Source: Leucobacter aridicollis (lineage in GTDB: Bacteria; Actinomycetota; Actinomycetes; Actinomycetales; Microbacteriaceae). Taken from it: a DNA stretch of 64,000 nucleotides. A program made the translations under genes and the position numbers. Below, piece after piece: positions 16,065-25,334 of the stretch (position 1 is the stretch's first letter; every line of letters starts with the position of its first letter). Under the pieces are notes generated by a model. It ran no database searches and was not told the origin of the DNA. It was given only the letters and a program-made list of their open reading frames with translations. The stretch covers positions 744,001-808,000 of the forward strand of contig NZ_CP075339.1 of NCBI RefSeq assembly GCF_024399335.1, written 5' to 3'.

Positions 16065-19000
16065 GTGGCTTGGTTTAGACGAACACCCCTGAAAACAACG
16101 CTTGCGGCCGGGCTCTGTCTCGGCATCGCTGTGAGCGGCATCGCCCTCGCACCCCAGTCCACCCTCACGGCCAGTTACGCGTCACCCGACACGGGTGGTC
16201 TCGACCTGGGCGGCCGTGATTCGAGCCTGCTTCGCGCTGACACGCGGCAGCTCGCACCGGGTCTGAAGGCGACAAGCTTTGACAGGCTGCAAGGTGAGGG
16301 ATGGGTGACTGGCGACGTGCTCGTCGCGGATCTCTCCACACCCACGCTGTCGATGGACGTGCGTGACTCGGGCAGCCTTACGAAGCCAGCGCCCGTCACT
16401 GAGCACACGCTTGGCGATCACGCCGTGGCCGCGGTCAACGGCTCCTTCTTCGACATCAACAACTCTGGTGTCGCCCAGGGCACGAACGTCTCGTCGACGG
16501 AGGGCGTGAAGACAACGAGCGGATCACCTGTCCAGAGCTTCACAGTCAGCGAGGGTATCGCTGCGATCCAGGCGCTTGCCTCAGCCGCCACCCTCGACAT
16601 TGCGGGCGCCAATCACCCGGTGAGCACGGTCAACAACATCGGTATTCCCGCCGACGGCATCGGCTACTTCACGCCGATGTGGGGCGAGTACCCAATCTCG
16701 CGCGCCATCGGCGGGCCATCGAACATCGACCCGAAGTTTCTCCGCGTGGAGATCACAGACGGGGTCGTGACGCGCACATCTGCGGACCTTGCCGAGATTA
16801 CGGGACCGACCGCCATCGCAGCAGGATCGGGCGTCGTGCTCGCGCGCGGATCGGCCGTCGACCTGTTCGCTGGCGTGAAGCCAGGCGATCCGCTGCCAGT
16901 AACTGTCGCTGCCAGCGCCGATGTGGATCTCGCGATCAGCGGCAACCAGCGCCTCGTCGCTGACGGCGTCGTCGTCGGCGCTCCCGACAAGGGCGAGCCC
17001 CGCACCGCGGTTGGCGTGAGCGAGGACGGCAGCGAGGTCTACGTGGTCTCCCTCGACGGCCGCCAGAGCCATTCCCGCGGCATGGCGCTCGACGAGCTCG
17101 GCGAGTTCATGGTCGAGCTCGGCGCGCACAACGCGGTGAATCTCGACGGTGGCGGATCCAGCACCCTGCTCATGCGCGAGCCGGGAACCAGCGAGCTGAG
17201 CGTCGGCAACGCGCCCTCAGATGGGCACCTGCGCAGCGTGCCCAACAGCCTCGTGTTTTCGTCGACCGCGCCCGACACCGGGCTCGCCGACGTGATGGTT
17301 GCCCCCGAGTCGAAGCTTGACGACGCAGACGCAGTGTTCCCTGGCTTCTCGCGCACTGTCTCAGGCATTGGCCTCGACGCGAATCGCGGCGCGATCGCTA
17401 CGGCGGGCGAGTTCTCGGTGGCGGGCAAGAACGCGACGCTCACGGCGGTCGACGGAGACACCGCAACGGTCACCGGATCCGCACCTGGCACCGCGCCCGT
17501 CACGTTTACCGCAGAAGGGAAGTCGGCGACGAGCGAGCTGCGCGTACTCGGCGAGCTCGACAGGCTCCGTGCGAGCCAGAGCGTTATCGCTTTGGTCGAC
17601 GAGAACGGCAGCGAGACTGTGACAATCACCGGCCTCGACAAAGACGGCTTCGGCGCGCCCATCGAGGCCGCTGACCTCACGGTCTCGGCCGGCGCTGACG
17701 TCGCTGTCGAATCGCTTGACGGCGACACCTTCACGATCACCCCGCGTGCAACGTCGGGGGCGGCGACGGTGTCGTTCTCGGCGGGAGATCGCCGCGTCGA
17801 CGTCGCAGTCACGATTGGCTTGGAAGAGGAGCCTGTCTCTGACCTCGCAAACGCGAAAGACTGGACCTTCCGCTCAGACCGCGCCACCGGCCAGATCGCT
17901 GAGGCAACCGGACCGAACGGCGAGGCCGGGCTGAAGCTCACCTACGACTTCGCCTCGTCGACTGGCACGCGCGGTGCGTACGCCGTTGCGCCCGAACCCA
18001 TCGAGATTGCGGGGCAGCCGAAGGCAATCAAGATGTGGGTGCACGGCGACGGCAACAGCACCTGGCCACGGCTCCAGATGAAGACCGGCGCGGGCACCAC
18101 GATGAACATCGACGGCCCGCACACCAGCTGGAAGGGTTGGCAGGAGCTCACGTTCAACGTGCCAGTTGGCACCGCCTACCCGCTGAAGCTCGAGCGCGTG
18201 CGCATGATGGAAACCTCGGCAGCGAAGCAGTACCAGGGCGAGACAATGTTCGCCGGCATCCGCGCCATCGTGGCGCCCGAGGTCGATCAGCCGCAGGCGC
18301 CGGTCGTGCACGATCCGCTCGTCGTCACGAACGGCACCGTCGACAAGCGCGCGCAGCGCATCGCTGTGATGAGCGATGCGCAGTTCGTCGCCCGCAACCC
18401 CGAGGGCCCCAACGTGCACGGCGCACGCCAGACCCTGCGTGAGATCCTCGCCGCGAAGCCCGAGATGTTTGTGATCACGGGTGACTTCGTCGACGAGGCC
18501 GCGCCCGAGGACTTCGCGCTCGCCCGCAAGATCCTCGACGAGGAAATCGGCGACAAGCTGCCCTGGATCTACGTGCCTGGCAACCACGAGGTGATGGGAG
18601 GGCCGATCGAGAACTTCATTGCCGAGTTCGGTCCGACGAAGACGAAACAGCAGGTCGGCAGCACGCTGGTCATCACGCTGAATACCGCGAACGGTTCGTT
18701 CAATGCCTCTGACAAGCAGCAGATGCGCTTCCTTGAAGACGCACTCGCCGAGGCCGAGAAGGATTCGACGATCACGGGCGTGCTCGTGTTCGCGCACCAC
18801 CCCGTCGACGACCCGAAGAGCAGCAAGGACAGCCAGATCTCGGATCGCATCGAGGCGAAGCGCTATCAGGATCGGCTCGCGGAGTTCCGTGCCGACACCG
18901 GCAAGTCAATTGCCTCGATCAACGGCCACGCCGGCGTTTTCCATGCGACGAGCCACGAGGGAGTCTCGACCTTCCTCAGCGGCAACAGCGGTAAGGGGCC

Positions 19001-19760
19001 GTCGAGCTCGCCAGACAAGGGCGGTTTCACGGGCTGGGCGATGCTCGGCATCAACCCGAACTCGGGCGTCGTTGGAAAAGATCCGGCGCCCGTGACAAGC
19101 CGCACGAACTGGCTCCAGGCCGAGGTGAAGCCCCGGGTCGACGAGCTCACCCTTGGCGCGACCGCGGCAGTGCCGGCGGCGATGACCGTTGGCGACTCGG
19201 TGACCGTAGATGCCACCATCTCGCAGGACGGCGGGCGCATCGTGCCCGTGCACTGGCCGATGAGCGCGGTGTGGGGCGGGGACGGTGTCGTCGTCGACGA
19301 CGGATCAGTCGAGACCGATAAGCGCGGCCGCGCAGTGAGCGCGAGCGCAAGCGAGGCGACCGATGAGAGTGTGCTCCGGTTTAACCCGTCGACGGGCGCC
19401 CTGACCGCGACCGGTGCGGGGGAGGCGACGCTCGGCGTGACCGTGAACGGCGTCACGAGCGAGCACACGATCACTGTTGCGGACGACACAACCGGACCGG
19501 TGGATCCGGGTGGTCCCGGCGAGCCGGGCGGCCCGGATCAGCCGGGTGACGGCGGCGGCACCGGGACCGGTGACGGTAGCGGAACCGCCCCCGGCGCCGG
19601 TGCCGAAACTGGCGGCAAAGTCGATACGGGCGCCGAAGGAAAGCAGGGCCTTGCGAACACCGGCGGCCCCGAGGTCCAGTGGACGCTGGCGATCGTGCTG
19701 ATGACCGTGCTCGTCGCTGCCGGGGGCCTGCTCGCGTTCTGGCGCCGCCGCTCGGCCTAG
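16065..19760 (+). CDS. Wall-anchored phosphodiester glycosidase-metallophosphoesterase
   Basis: A 1231-residue surface protein read from a GTG. A signal peptide covers about 1-40. A phosphodiester glycosidase (NAGPA) domain spans roughly 90-400, with VNGSFFDINNSG and the signature NLDGGGSSTL. Ig-like/Big repeats follow at about 405-590, then a beta-sandwich, carbohydrate-binding-like region at about 595-740. A calcineurin-like phosphoesterase domain lies at about 770-1010, with SDAQF, TGDFVDE, PGNHE, FAHHPVD and NGHAGVFH giving the metal ligands. Another Ig-like domain, a Gly/Pro linker (about 1145-1190) and a sortase signal LANTG at 1196-1200, a hydrophobic helix and RRR tail complete it. 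It probably trims sugar-phosphate polymers such as teichoic acids or phosphoglycans at the wall; the substrate is inferred. It stands alone between strong hairpins. Confidence 0.85.
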   Translation: MAWFRRTPLKTTLAAGLCLGIAVSGIALAPQSTLTASYASPDTGGLDLGGRDSSLLRADTRQLAPGLKATSFDRLQGEGWVTGDVLVADLSTPTLSMDVRDSGSLTKPAPVTEHTLGDHAVAAVNGSFFDINNSGVAQGTNVSSTEGVKTTSGSPVQSFTVSEGIAAIQALASAATLDIAGANHPVSTVNNIGIPADGIGYFTPMWGEYPISRAIGGPSNIDPKFLRVEITDGVVTRTSADLAEITGPTAIAAGSGVVLARGSAVDLFAGVKPGDPLPVTVAASADVDLAISGNQRLVADGVVVGAPDKGEPRTAVGVSEDGSEVYVVSLDGRQSHSRGMALDELGEFMVELGAHNAVNLDGGGSSTLLMREPGTSELSVGNAPSDGHLRSVPNSLVFSSTAPDTGLADVMVAPESKLDDADAVFPGFSRTVSGIGLDANRGAIATAGEFSVAGKNATLTAVDGDTATVTGSAPGTAPVTFTAEGKSATSELRVLGELDRLRASQSVIALVDENGSETVTITGLDKDGFGAPIEAADLTVSAGADVAVESLDGDTFTITPRATSGAATVSFSAGDRRVDVAVTIGLEEEPVSDLANAKDWTFRSDRATGQIAEATGPNGEAGLKLTYDFASSTGTRGAYAVAPEPIEIAGQPKAIKMWVHGDGNSTWPRLQMKTGAGTTMNIDGPHTSWKGWQELTFNVPVGTAYPLKLERVRMMETSAAKQYQGETMFAGIRAIVAPEVDQPQAPVVHDPLVVTNGTVDKRAQRIAVMSDAQFVARNPEGPNVHGARQTLREILAAKPEMFVITGDFVDEAAPEDFALARKILDEEIGDKLPWIYVPGNHEVMGGPIENFIAEFGPTKTKQQVGSTLVITLNTANGSFNASDKQQMRFLEDALAEAEKDSTITGVLVFAHHPVDDPKSSKDSQISDRIEAKRYQDRLAEFRADTGKSIASINGHAGVFHATSHEGVSTFLSGNSGKGPSSSPDKGGFTGWAMLGINPNSGVVGKDPAPVTSRTNWLQAEVKPRVDELTLGATAAVPAAMTVGDSVTVDATISQDGGRIVPVHWPMSAVWGGDGVVVDDGSVETDKRGRAVSASASEATDESVLRFNPSTGALTATGAGEATLGVTVNGVTSEHTITVADDTTGPVDPGGPGEPGGPDQPGDGGGTGTGDGSGTAPGAGAETGGKVDTGAEGKQGLANTGGPEVQWTLAIVLMTVLVAAGGLLAFWRRRSA

Positions 19761-19799
19761 GTCACCGGGCACGGGTGCAGTAGGCGGCTCAAGCTGTCT

Positions 19800-19840
19800 G
19801 TCGCCGCGGGTCCCAGCGCAGTGCTGGGACCCGCGGCGAC
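19800..19840 (+). terminator. Strong terminator hairpin after the surface protein
   Basis: GTCGCCGCGGGTCCCAGC and its exact complement form an 18-bp perfect stem around GCAGT, 39 bases after the stop. It also faces the convergent DUF3592 gene and may act in both directions. Confidence 0.7.
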
Positions 19841-19898
19841 GTTGCGTTCGGGGCGCTGGGCTCTGCGCCAGGGGAGTGCCAGATCAGAGCGGGAGGGA

Positions 19899-20264
19899 CT
19901 ATCGCAGCGAAACGGCGAGAAGCGCGACCCCCGCAATCGCGGCGAATGCCCCGACGGCGATGAGGAGCGTCCCGTTCGTGCGCAGCTGGGCTGGCTGAGA
20001 CGTCGCGGGGTTCTGGGGGTCGTACGCTACGAGGCAGTTGCCCCCGAAGGGCGCTCGCCAGACGACTTTGACTCGTGACGATCCTGTGCGCTCGACCCCG
20101 TCTGGGGTGCGGTAGCGGTAGGGGTGCGGCGAGAACTGGAGTGCCGGGCCGATCCAGTCGCCCGGCACCGTCGCCCAGTGTTTTGGCACGAGCCTGCGAA
20201 CGCGGAGCCCGGCGAGGATGACGACGCCGGAAACGGCGATGAGCGCAAAGCATGCGATGTACAA
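19899..20264 (-). CDS. DUF3592-like membrane protein
   Basis: A 121-residue protein with a membrane helix at each end (about 2-20 and 98-118) and a small soluble beta-rich domain between. The HPYRYRTPDGVERTG and VAYDPQNPATSQ segments are the hallmarks of DUF3592. Such proteins are uncharacterised membrane or envelope proteins. It is a single gene between the terminator at 19800 and the RidA/XRE unit, with no operon partner. Confidence 0.65.
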   Translation of the reverse strand: MYIACFALIAVSGVVILAGLRVRRLVPKHWATVPGDWIGPALQFSPHPYRYRTPDGVERTGSSRVKVVWRAPFGGNCLVAYDPQNPATSQPAQLRTNGTLLIAVGAFAAIAGVALLAVSLR

Positions 20265-20336
20265 GTGGACCTCCCGGCAGTGCGGAAGTCCATCCGCGTC
20301 CGACAGTGATTCTATCGAGTGCGCTCTCTTGCGCCG

Positions 20337-20783
20337 CTAGCTGGTGGTGGCCTCTGCGGCGAACACGGCGTCGATCTCGACGGCAACTCCGCGGGGGAGC
20401 GATGCCATGCCGAGCGCCTTGCGTGTCGGGAGATCCTGATCGCCGAAGACCTCGCGCAGGAGGCCGCTCGCGCCCTCCGCGACCTCACCGTGCTGCGTGA
20501 AATCTGGGGTGGTGTTCACGCACACGTTGAGCTGCACCAGCCGCAGCCCATCGAGCGTGCCGTTGTGTTCGAGCACCGAGTGGAGCAAACGCAGCGCGGC
20601 CTCACGCGCGGCCTGTGCGCCGTCTGCGACTGTGAGCTCCGCGCCGACCTTGCCGAGCGTCAGGCTCGTGTGGCCCGAGGTGAAGATGAGCTCGTGTGCG
20701 CTCGCGCACTGCGCCATCGTTGGCGAGTTTGGGCCGTCGGTCGCGCCGAGCGCGCGGGCGAGTGAGTCTCTGGTGCTAGTCAT
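20337..20783 (-). CDS. RidA/YjgF-family enamine-imine deaminase
   Basis: A 148-residue protein starting MTSTRDSLA. RidA features are FTSGHTSL near residue 35 and the C-terminal PTRKALGMASLPRGVAVEI, which keeps the Arg that binds the substrate carboxylate. RidA proteins hydrolyse reactive enamine/imine intermediates made by PLP or amine-oxidising enzymes. The ATG overlaps the end of the XRE regulator by 8 bases, so the two are co-translated. They diverge from an importer-amidase operon, suggesting that this RidA detoxifies an intermediate of that pathway. Confidence 0.88.
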   Translation of the reverse strand: MTSTRDSLARALGATDGPNSPTMAQCASAHELIFTSGHTSLTLGKVGAELTVADGAQAAREAALRLLHSVLEHNGTLDGLRLVQLNVCVNTTPDFTQHGEVAEGASGLLREVFGDQDLPTRKALGMASLPRGVAVEIDAVFAAEATTS

Positions 20784-21390
20784 CGTTCGTTCCTTCTGCA
20801 GCGCCGGTGGAGCTTGGCACAGTAACCGGGCTGACGATCCAGTGCACCTCTGCAACGTCGTCACCCACGTTCACCGTGCGGTGCAGCTGTGAGCTGCGGT
20901 ACTCGATGGTGTCGCCAGCATCGAGGAGGTGCGACCTGCCGTCGATCTGGACGTCGACCGAGCCTCGGATGACGATCAGGAACTCCTGGGAGTCGCCGTG
21001 GTTGTATGGCTCGTCGCCGGTCGATTCGCCCGGGTCGAATTCGCCGGCGAAGATCTCGATGTGTGACAGCGGGCGGGGGCTCAGCATGAATTTGCGGGCG
21101 CCACCGTGGATGAGCTGCGGGCGTTCGGCGTGCCTGACGATGCGTGGCCCCGGTGGTTCGTCGGCGTTGAAGAGTTCGGCGAGGGTTGTGCCGAGCGCCT
21201 CGGTGACGTCTCGAAGCGTTCCGAAGCTCGCGCGGCACGTGCCCCGCTCAAGCTGGCTGAGGAAGCTCGCGCTCACGCCTGACATTTCTCCAAGCTGGGT
21301 CAGCGACAGTCGCCTGAGCTTGCGTATCTCACGGATGCGTGCGCCGAGTTGGGCGTCTTCGTCTCCGGATTTGCGTTTTTGAGTACTCAT
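20776..21390 (-). CDS. XRE-cupin transcriptional regulator
   Basis: A 204-residue protein from the ATG at 21390 (GAAGGG just upstream). An N-terminal Cro/CI HTH (about 12-66; LTQLGEMSGVSASFLSQLE) is joined to a C-terminal cupin (about 105-190; HGDSQEFLIVIRG and SSQLHRTVN). This SutR/PuuR-like layout controls amine, amino acid or sulfur catabolism with a small ligand in the cupin. It heads a leftward regulator-RidA pair, divergent from the importer and amidase genes, which it most likely regulates. Confidence 0.88.
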   Translation of the reverse strand: MSTQKRKSGDEDAQLGARIREIRKLRRLSLTQLGEMSGVSASFLSQLERGTCRASFGTLRDVTEALGTTLAELFNADEPPGPRIVRHAERPQLIHGGARKFMLSPRPLSHIEIFAGEFDPGESTGDEPYNHGDSQEFLIVIRGSVDVQIDGRSHLLDAGDTIEYRSSQLHRTVNVGDDVAEVHWIVSPVTVPSSTGAAEGTNDD

Positions 21391-21555
21391 CCCTTCGCAT
21401 GTTACAGGTTTTCGACCGCCGTGTCTGCACCCAAGATGTAGCAATGCTAAAAGTAAATTGAAGTGAAATCGGCAGGCCGTGGCCGTCTGGTTTGCCGTGA
21501 ATTCAAGTAACTGCCTCGATTTTGCGGGGAGCGTTTCGAATTCAATTCAAACAGC

Positions 21556-21584
21556 TTGTAGAAATACTGAATTTCATTTACAGT
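21556..21584 (+). promoter_or_regulatory. Promoter of the importer-amidase operon
   Basis: TTGTAG (21556-21561), 17 bases, TACAGT (21579-21584), in an AT-rich stretch about 100 bases before the permease start. The symmetric TGAATTTCA at 21568-21576 lies between the two boxes and further GAATTC/TTGAA half-sites occur at 21498-21550, good candidates for XRE-cupin regulator binding. Confidence 0.5.
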
Positions 21585-21684
21585 GAATCCATCGACCTTG
21601 CGAACGCCTGAGGAACCCCTCTGGAAAACGTAGGTGCGTCAACGTAGACGAAGCCCGGGCCGGGCTCGACCGAAAGGTGGCCGA

Positions 21685-22611
21685 GTGAAAACCACATCCC
21701 CTCCCAGTGCTCCAGCGTCAGCTGGAACTACAGCGGAGATCACCCCGCTAGAGATCGTTCCCCTCAAGCGCTACGGTCGCATGGTCATTGCGGCAGTCGC
21801 CGCACTGATCGTCGGCGGCCTCATCTTCGCCCTCGTCACGAGCGAGAACCTCGACTGGAGCGTGGTGGGCCAGTACCTGTTCGCGCCCGTCATCATCGAG
21901 GGCGTCATCTTGACGGTGCAGCTCACCGTGCTCGCGGTCATCATCGGCATCCTGCTTGGCATCGTCCTCGCGCTCATGAAGCTCTCTGACAATAAAGTGC
22001 TCACCGTGCTCGCCGACCTCTACCTCTGGTTCTTCCGCGGCACACCGCAGCTCATCCAGCTGATCTTCTGGTTCAACCTCGCCTTCCTGTTCCCCACGAT
22101 CAACCTGGGGTTCGCAAGCTGGGACACGAACGCGCTCATCACCCCGTTCATCGCCGCGCTCATCGGGCTGAGCTTGAACGAGGGCGCCTACATGGCCGAG
22201 ATTATCCGTGGCGGCATCCTCGGTGTGCCAAAGGGACAGCGTGAGGCAGCCGTCGCGCTCGGCTTCACCCCGCTCGAGATGATGACGAAGATCATCCTCC
22301 CGCAGACGATGCGCATGGTGATCCCGCCAACAGGCAACCAGGCAATCGCGATGCTCAAGGTCACCTCGCTGGTCTCGGTCATCTCCGCGCGCGACCTCCT
22401 CACGAACGCGCAAATGATCTACTCGCGGAACTACTATGTGATCGAACTGCTCATCGTCGCCTGCGCGTGGTACCTCCTGCTGACCACGGTCGCGACGCTG
22501 CTACAGAACCAGCTCGAGAAGAAATACGCAGGCCGCAGTGGCAACACCTCGGGCCGCGGTGCCAACCGAGGCATGTTCAAGCGCCTCACCCAGACGGGAG
22601 CACAACGATGA
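21685..22611 (+). CDS. Polar amino acid-type ABC permease
   Basis: A 308-residue HisM/GlnP-family permease from the GTG at 21685, with GAAAGGTGG upstream. The hydrophilic N-terminus is followed by one helix (about 32-53), then the transport domain with [23 protein letters not shown] and the EAA loop [18 protein letters not shown]. The tail is basic and Gly-rich. ATGA overlap with the ATPase shows an operon. It forms the membrane channel, probably as a homodimer because only one permease gene is present. Confidence 0.9.
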   Translation: MKTTSPPSAPASAGTTAEITPLEIVPLKRYGRMVIAAVAALIVGGLIFALVTSENLDWSVVGQYLFAPVIIEGVILTVQLTVLAVIIGILLGIVLALMKLSDNKVLTVLADLYLWFFRGTPQLIQLIFWFNLAFLFPTINLGFASWDTNALITPFIAALIGLSLNEGAYMAEIIRGGILGVPKGQREAAVALGFTPLEMMTKIILPQTMRMVIPPTGNQAIAMLKVTSLVSVISARDLLTNAQMIYSRNYYVIELLIVACAWYLLLTTVATLLQNQLEKKYAGRSGNTSGRGANRGMFKRLTQTGAQR

Positions 22612-23399
22612 ACTCGACAGAGCACGCGACGAGCGCGGAGCGCCCAATGGTGCAGGCCGTGGAGGTACGCAAAAGTTTCGGCGGCAACGAAGTGCTTCGC
22701 GGCGTCAGCATCGAGGTGCAGCGGGGAACGGTGACCGCGCTCATTGGGCCGTCAGGATCGGGCAAGAGCACCTTCCTGCGATGCATCAACGACCTTGAGA
22801 CGTTCGACTCGGGCGACATCCTCGTCGACGGCGAACGCGTTGCTTACCGGCGCGAGGGCACGAAAGCCTACGAGCTCAAGCCGCGGATCGTCGCGAAGCG
22901 GCGCGCCAAGCTCGGCATGGTCTTCCAAGGCTTCAATCTGTTCGGCCACCTCACCGTGCTCGAGAACATCATGATCGCCCCGGTGCAGGTGCTCAAGCAA
23001 GACAAGCGCGCGGTGGAGCAGCGCGCGCTCGAACTGCTTCGCAAGGTCGGTCTTGCCGACAAGCGCGACGCCTACCCCGACTCGCTGTCTGGCGGGCAGC
23101 AGCAGCGCGTCGCCATCGCGCGTGCCCTCGCGATGGAGCCGACGCTCATGCTCTTCGACGAGCCAACTTCTGCCCTCGACCCCGAGACCGTCGGCGAGGT
23201 GCTCGAAGTCATGCGGACCCTCGCCCGCGAGGGGATGACGATGATCGTGGTCACCCACGAGATCGGGTTCGCCCGCGAGGTCTGCGATCAGGTCGCCTTC
23301 CTTGAAGACGGTGTCATCCAAGAAATCGGCCCGCCAGAGCAGGTCCTCGACAACCCCACACACGAACGAACCCAACGCTTCTTGAGTCGCGTCATCTAG
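22608..23399 (+). CDS. Polar amino acid-type ABC ATPase
   Basis: A 263-residue GlnQ/HisP-family ATPase from the ATG within the permease stop. Walker [11 protein letters not shown] (about 46-55), Q-loop [11 protein letters not shown], signature [12 protein letters not shown], Walker [13 protein letters not shown] and switch His VTHEIGFA are intact. It energises uptake with the preceding permease and the lipoprotein that follows after a 78-base gap. Confidence 0.92.
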   Translation: MNSTEHATSAERPMVQAVEVRKSFGGNEVLRGVSIEVQRGTVTALIGPSGSGKSTFLRCINDLETFDSGDILVDGERVAYRREGTKAYELKPRIVAKRRAKLGMVFQGFNLFGHLTVLENIMIAPVQVLKQDKRAVEQRALELLRKVGLADKRDAYPDSLSGGQQQRVAIARALAMEPTLMLFDEPTSALDPETVGEVLEVMRTLAREGMTMIVVTHEIGFAREVCDQVAFLEDGVIQEIGPPEQVLDNPTHERTQRFLSRVI

Positions 23400-23477
23400 T
23401 ACGCGGCAGCAGAACACTTCACACTCGATCCGCCCAACGACGGGCCGGATCTCGAATCCCACGAGAAAGAACACGCC

Positions 23478-24389
23478 ATGAAACGACGTACCCCCTCCCT
23501 GAAAGTCGCCATCCCGGCGCTGATTGTCGCGAGCTTCGCGCTCTCGGCGTGTGCGCCAGCCGGCGCATCCGCAGACAAAGAAGCCGCGCCAGTCGACTCC
23601 GCAGCCGTCGTCGACGAGATTCGGCAGCTGCTGCCCGAGAAGATTCTGAGCGCAAACACGATTAAGGTCGTCACCGACCCATCGCAGGCGCCCTACGAGT
23701 TCACCGACGATGACGACAACATCGTCGGCATCAACCCAGACCTCGCCGCCGAGGTTGCCGCAGTGCTCGGCGTCGAGCTCGAGTGGTCGCGAGCAGACTT
23801 CGGTGGCCTCATCACCGGCGTCGCGACGAAGCGCTACGACATGATGAGCGAAGCGATGTGGGACACGGAGCAGCGTCGCGAACAGATTGACTTCGTCGAC
23901 AACCTGATCTCTGCGAACAACATCGTTGTCGCCAAGGGAAACCCGCTCGGCATCAAGGACCTGCCCGATCTCTGCGGCAAGAACGTCTCAACGCTCGAGG
24001 GAAGCATGATGGTGGAGCTCTTTGAAGAGTTTCAACCCGAGTGCGGCGACAACCCCATCAACGTGCTGATCGCGCCGACCACTGCCGACCAGCTGCTCTG
24101 GCTGTCGACAGGCAGAGCGGTCGCGACGATCGCGAACCCGATCGTCACCGAGTTTGGCATCGAGCAGGGTACCGCTCGCGACATCGAGGTCGTTCCGGGC
24201 GAGGGCTACCTGAGCAACAACTACGGCTGGGCCTTCCACAAAGACAACGTCGAGCTCCGCGACGCCGTGGCTGCCGCCATTCAGCACCTGATCGATACCG
24301 GCGTCTACGACGAAGTGATGGACAAGTGGAACGTTTCTGACAACAGCAGGCTCGCGCAGGTCGAGATCAACAGCGAGATCGTGAAGTGA
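23478..24389 (+). CDS. Extracellular solute-binding lipoprotein (SBP family 3)
   Basis: A 303-residue protein with a lipoprotein signal (lipobox LSAC, Cys about 27) and a family-3 solute-binding fold (VVTDPSQAPYEFTD, GINPDLAAEVAAVLG, RYDMMSEAMWDTEQRR). It captures an amino-acid-like solute for the upstream permease/ATPase. Its stop overlaps the amidase start (GTGA). The transported compound is unknown; the following hydrolases suggest an amide or lactam. Confidence 0.9.
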   Translation: MKRRTPSLKVAIPALIVASFALSACAPAGASADKEAAPVDSAAVVDEIRQLLPEKILSANTIKVVTDPSQAPYEFTDDDDNIVGINPDLAAEVAAVLGVELEWSRADFGGLITGVATKRYDMMSEAMWDTEQRREQIDFVDNLISANNIVVAKGNPLGIKDLPDLCGKNVSTLEGSMMVELFEEFQPECGDNPINVLIAPTTADQLLWLSTGRAVATIANPIVTEFGIEQGTARDIEVVPGEGYLSNNYGWAFHKDNVELRDAVAAAIQHLIDTGVYDEVMDKWNVSDNSRLAQVEINSEIVK

Positions 24390-25321
24390 CCCGAGATATG
24401 CAAGAACTCGATTCCTACGGCCGAATGTACGAGCTCGCACCTGACGCTCCGATGGCCGGGTCGGTTGTTCCCGGGAGGGAGTTCACGGTGCACACGCTCG
24501 ACTCCTCTGGTGGGCAGATCCGCACCGACGTCGACTACGGCGAGCTCGACGCGAGCCAGTTCTTCCCTGTCGTCGGCCCCGTCGAGATCGTCGGAGTTGA
24601 GCGCGGCGACGTCGTTGAGATCGAGATTCTCGACATGCGCCTCGACCCGCTCGCCCACACGTGGACCCGCCCGGGCCTCGGGCTCCTCGGGCAAGACAGG
24701 TTCGCGGTGATGGCAGTCGACACCGAGACGCTTGAGCTCAGGCCGGGCGGGCCTGGAACTCCGGTGCTCGCCGCCGCGCAGCCGAAGGCGCACGTCGGTG
24801 CGCTCGGCCTGCTCACCGACACGGTCGAGCCAGCGCGAACGCTCGGGCACTACGGCGGAAACATCGACTTCAGTGCCGTAGGCGTCGGGGCAAAGCTGTG
24901 GATCACGGCGTCCGTTGCCGGCGGTGGCTTCTTCATCGGCGATGTGCACGCGACCATCGGCGACGGCGAGGTCTGCGGCACTGGCGCGGAAACTGGCGCG
25001 TCTGTCTCGCTCAGACTCAACCGGCTCGCGGGCGTCGGCTCGATCCTCCCGACGGTGGAGGACATCGAGGGGCGGCTGTGGGTCATCGGTGTCGGCGCCT
25101 CAGTGGAGGAGGCGCTCAAGGAGGCAACTGCGTACTGCGTCACGCGAGTCGCCGAACACGCAGGAATCAGCAAGGATGAAGCGTACCTCTCGGTCGGGCT
25201 GCTCTTGAACGTCAAGGTCTGCCAGGTCGTGAACCCGCGCACGAGCGTCGCGGTGTCGCTCGACGGCGGGCTTGACAGGGTGCTGCGAGTCGCAGCCGCC
25301 GCGACGGCGCTCGCGGAGTAA
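24386..25321 (+). CDS. Acetamidase/formamidase-family amidohydrolase
   Basis: A 311-residue FmdA/AmdA-family protein. VVGPVEIVGVERGDVVEIEI and HTWTRPGLGLLG lie in the N-terminal half; GHYGGNIDFSAVGVGAKLW and GDVHATIGDGEVCGTG are the family metal/active-site segments in the middle. It hydrolyses short-chain amides to acid and ammonia, in the cytoplasm. GTG at 24386 overlaps the binding-protein stop; an in-frame ATG at 24398 is an alternative start. With a specific importer in the same operon the substrate is probably a transported polar amide. Confidence 0.9.
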   Translation: MTRDMQELDSYGRMYELAPDAPMAGSVVPGREFTVHTLDSSGGQIRTDVDYGELDASQFFPVVGPVEIVGVERGDVVEIEILDMRLDPLAHTWTRPGLGLLGQDRFAVMAVDTETLELRPGGPGTPVLAAAQPKAHVGALGLLTDTVEPARTLGHYGGNIDFSAVGVGAKLWITASVAGGGFFIGDVHATIGDGEVCGTGAETGASVSLRLNRLAGVGSILPTVEDIEGRLWVIGVGASVEEALKEATAYCVTRVAEHAGISKDEAYLSVGLLLNVKVCQVVNPRTSVAVSLDGGLDRVLRVAAAATALAE

Positions 25322-25334
25322 GAAAGGACGAGAA

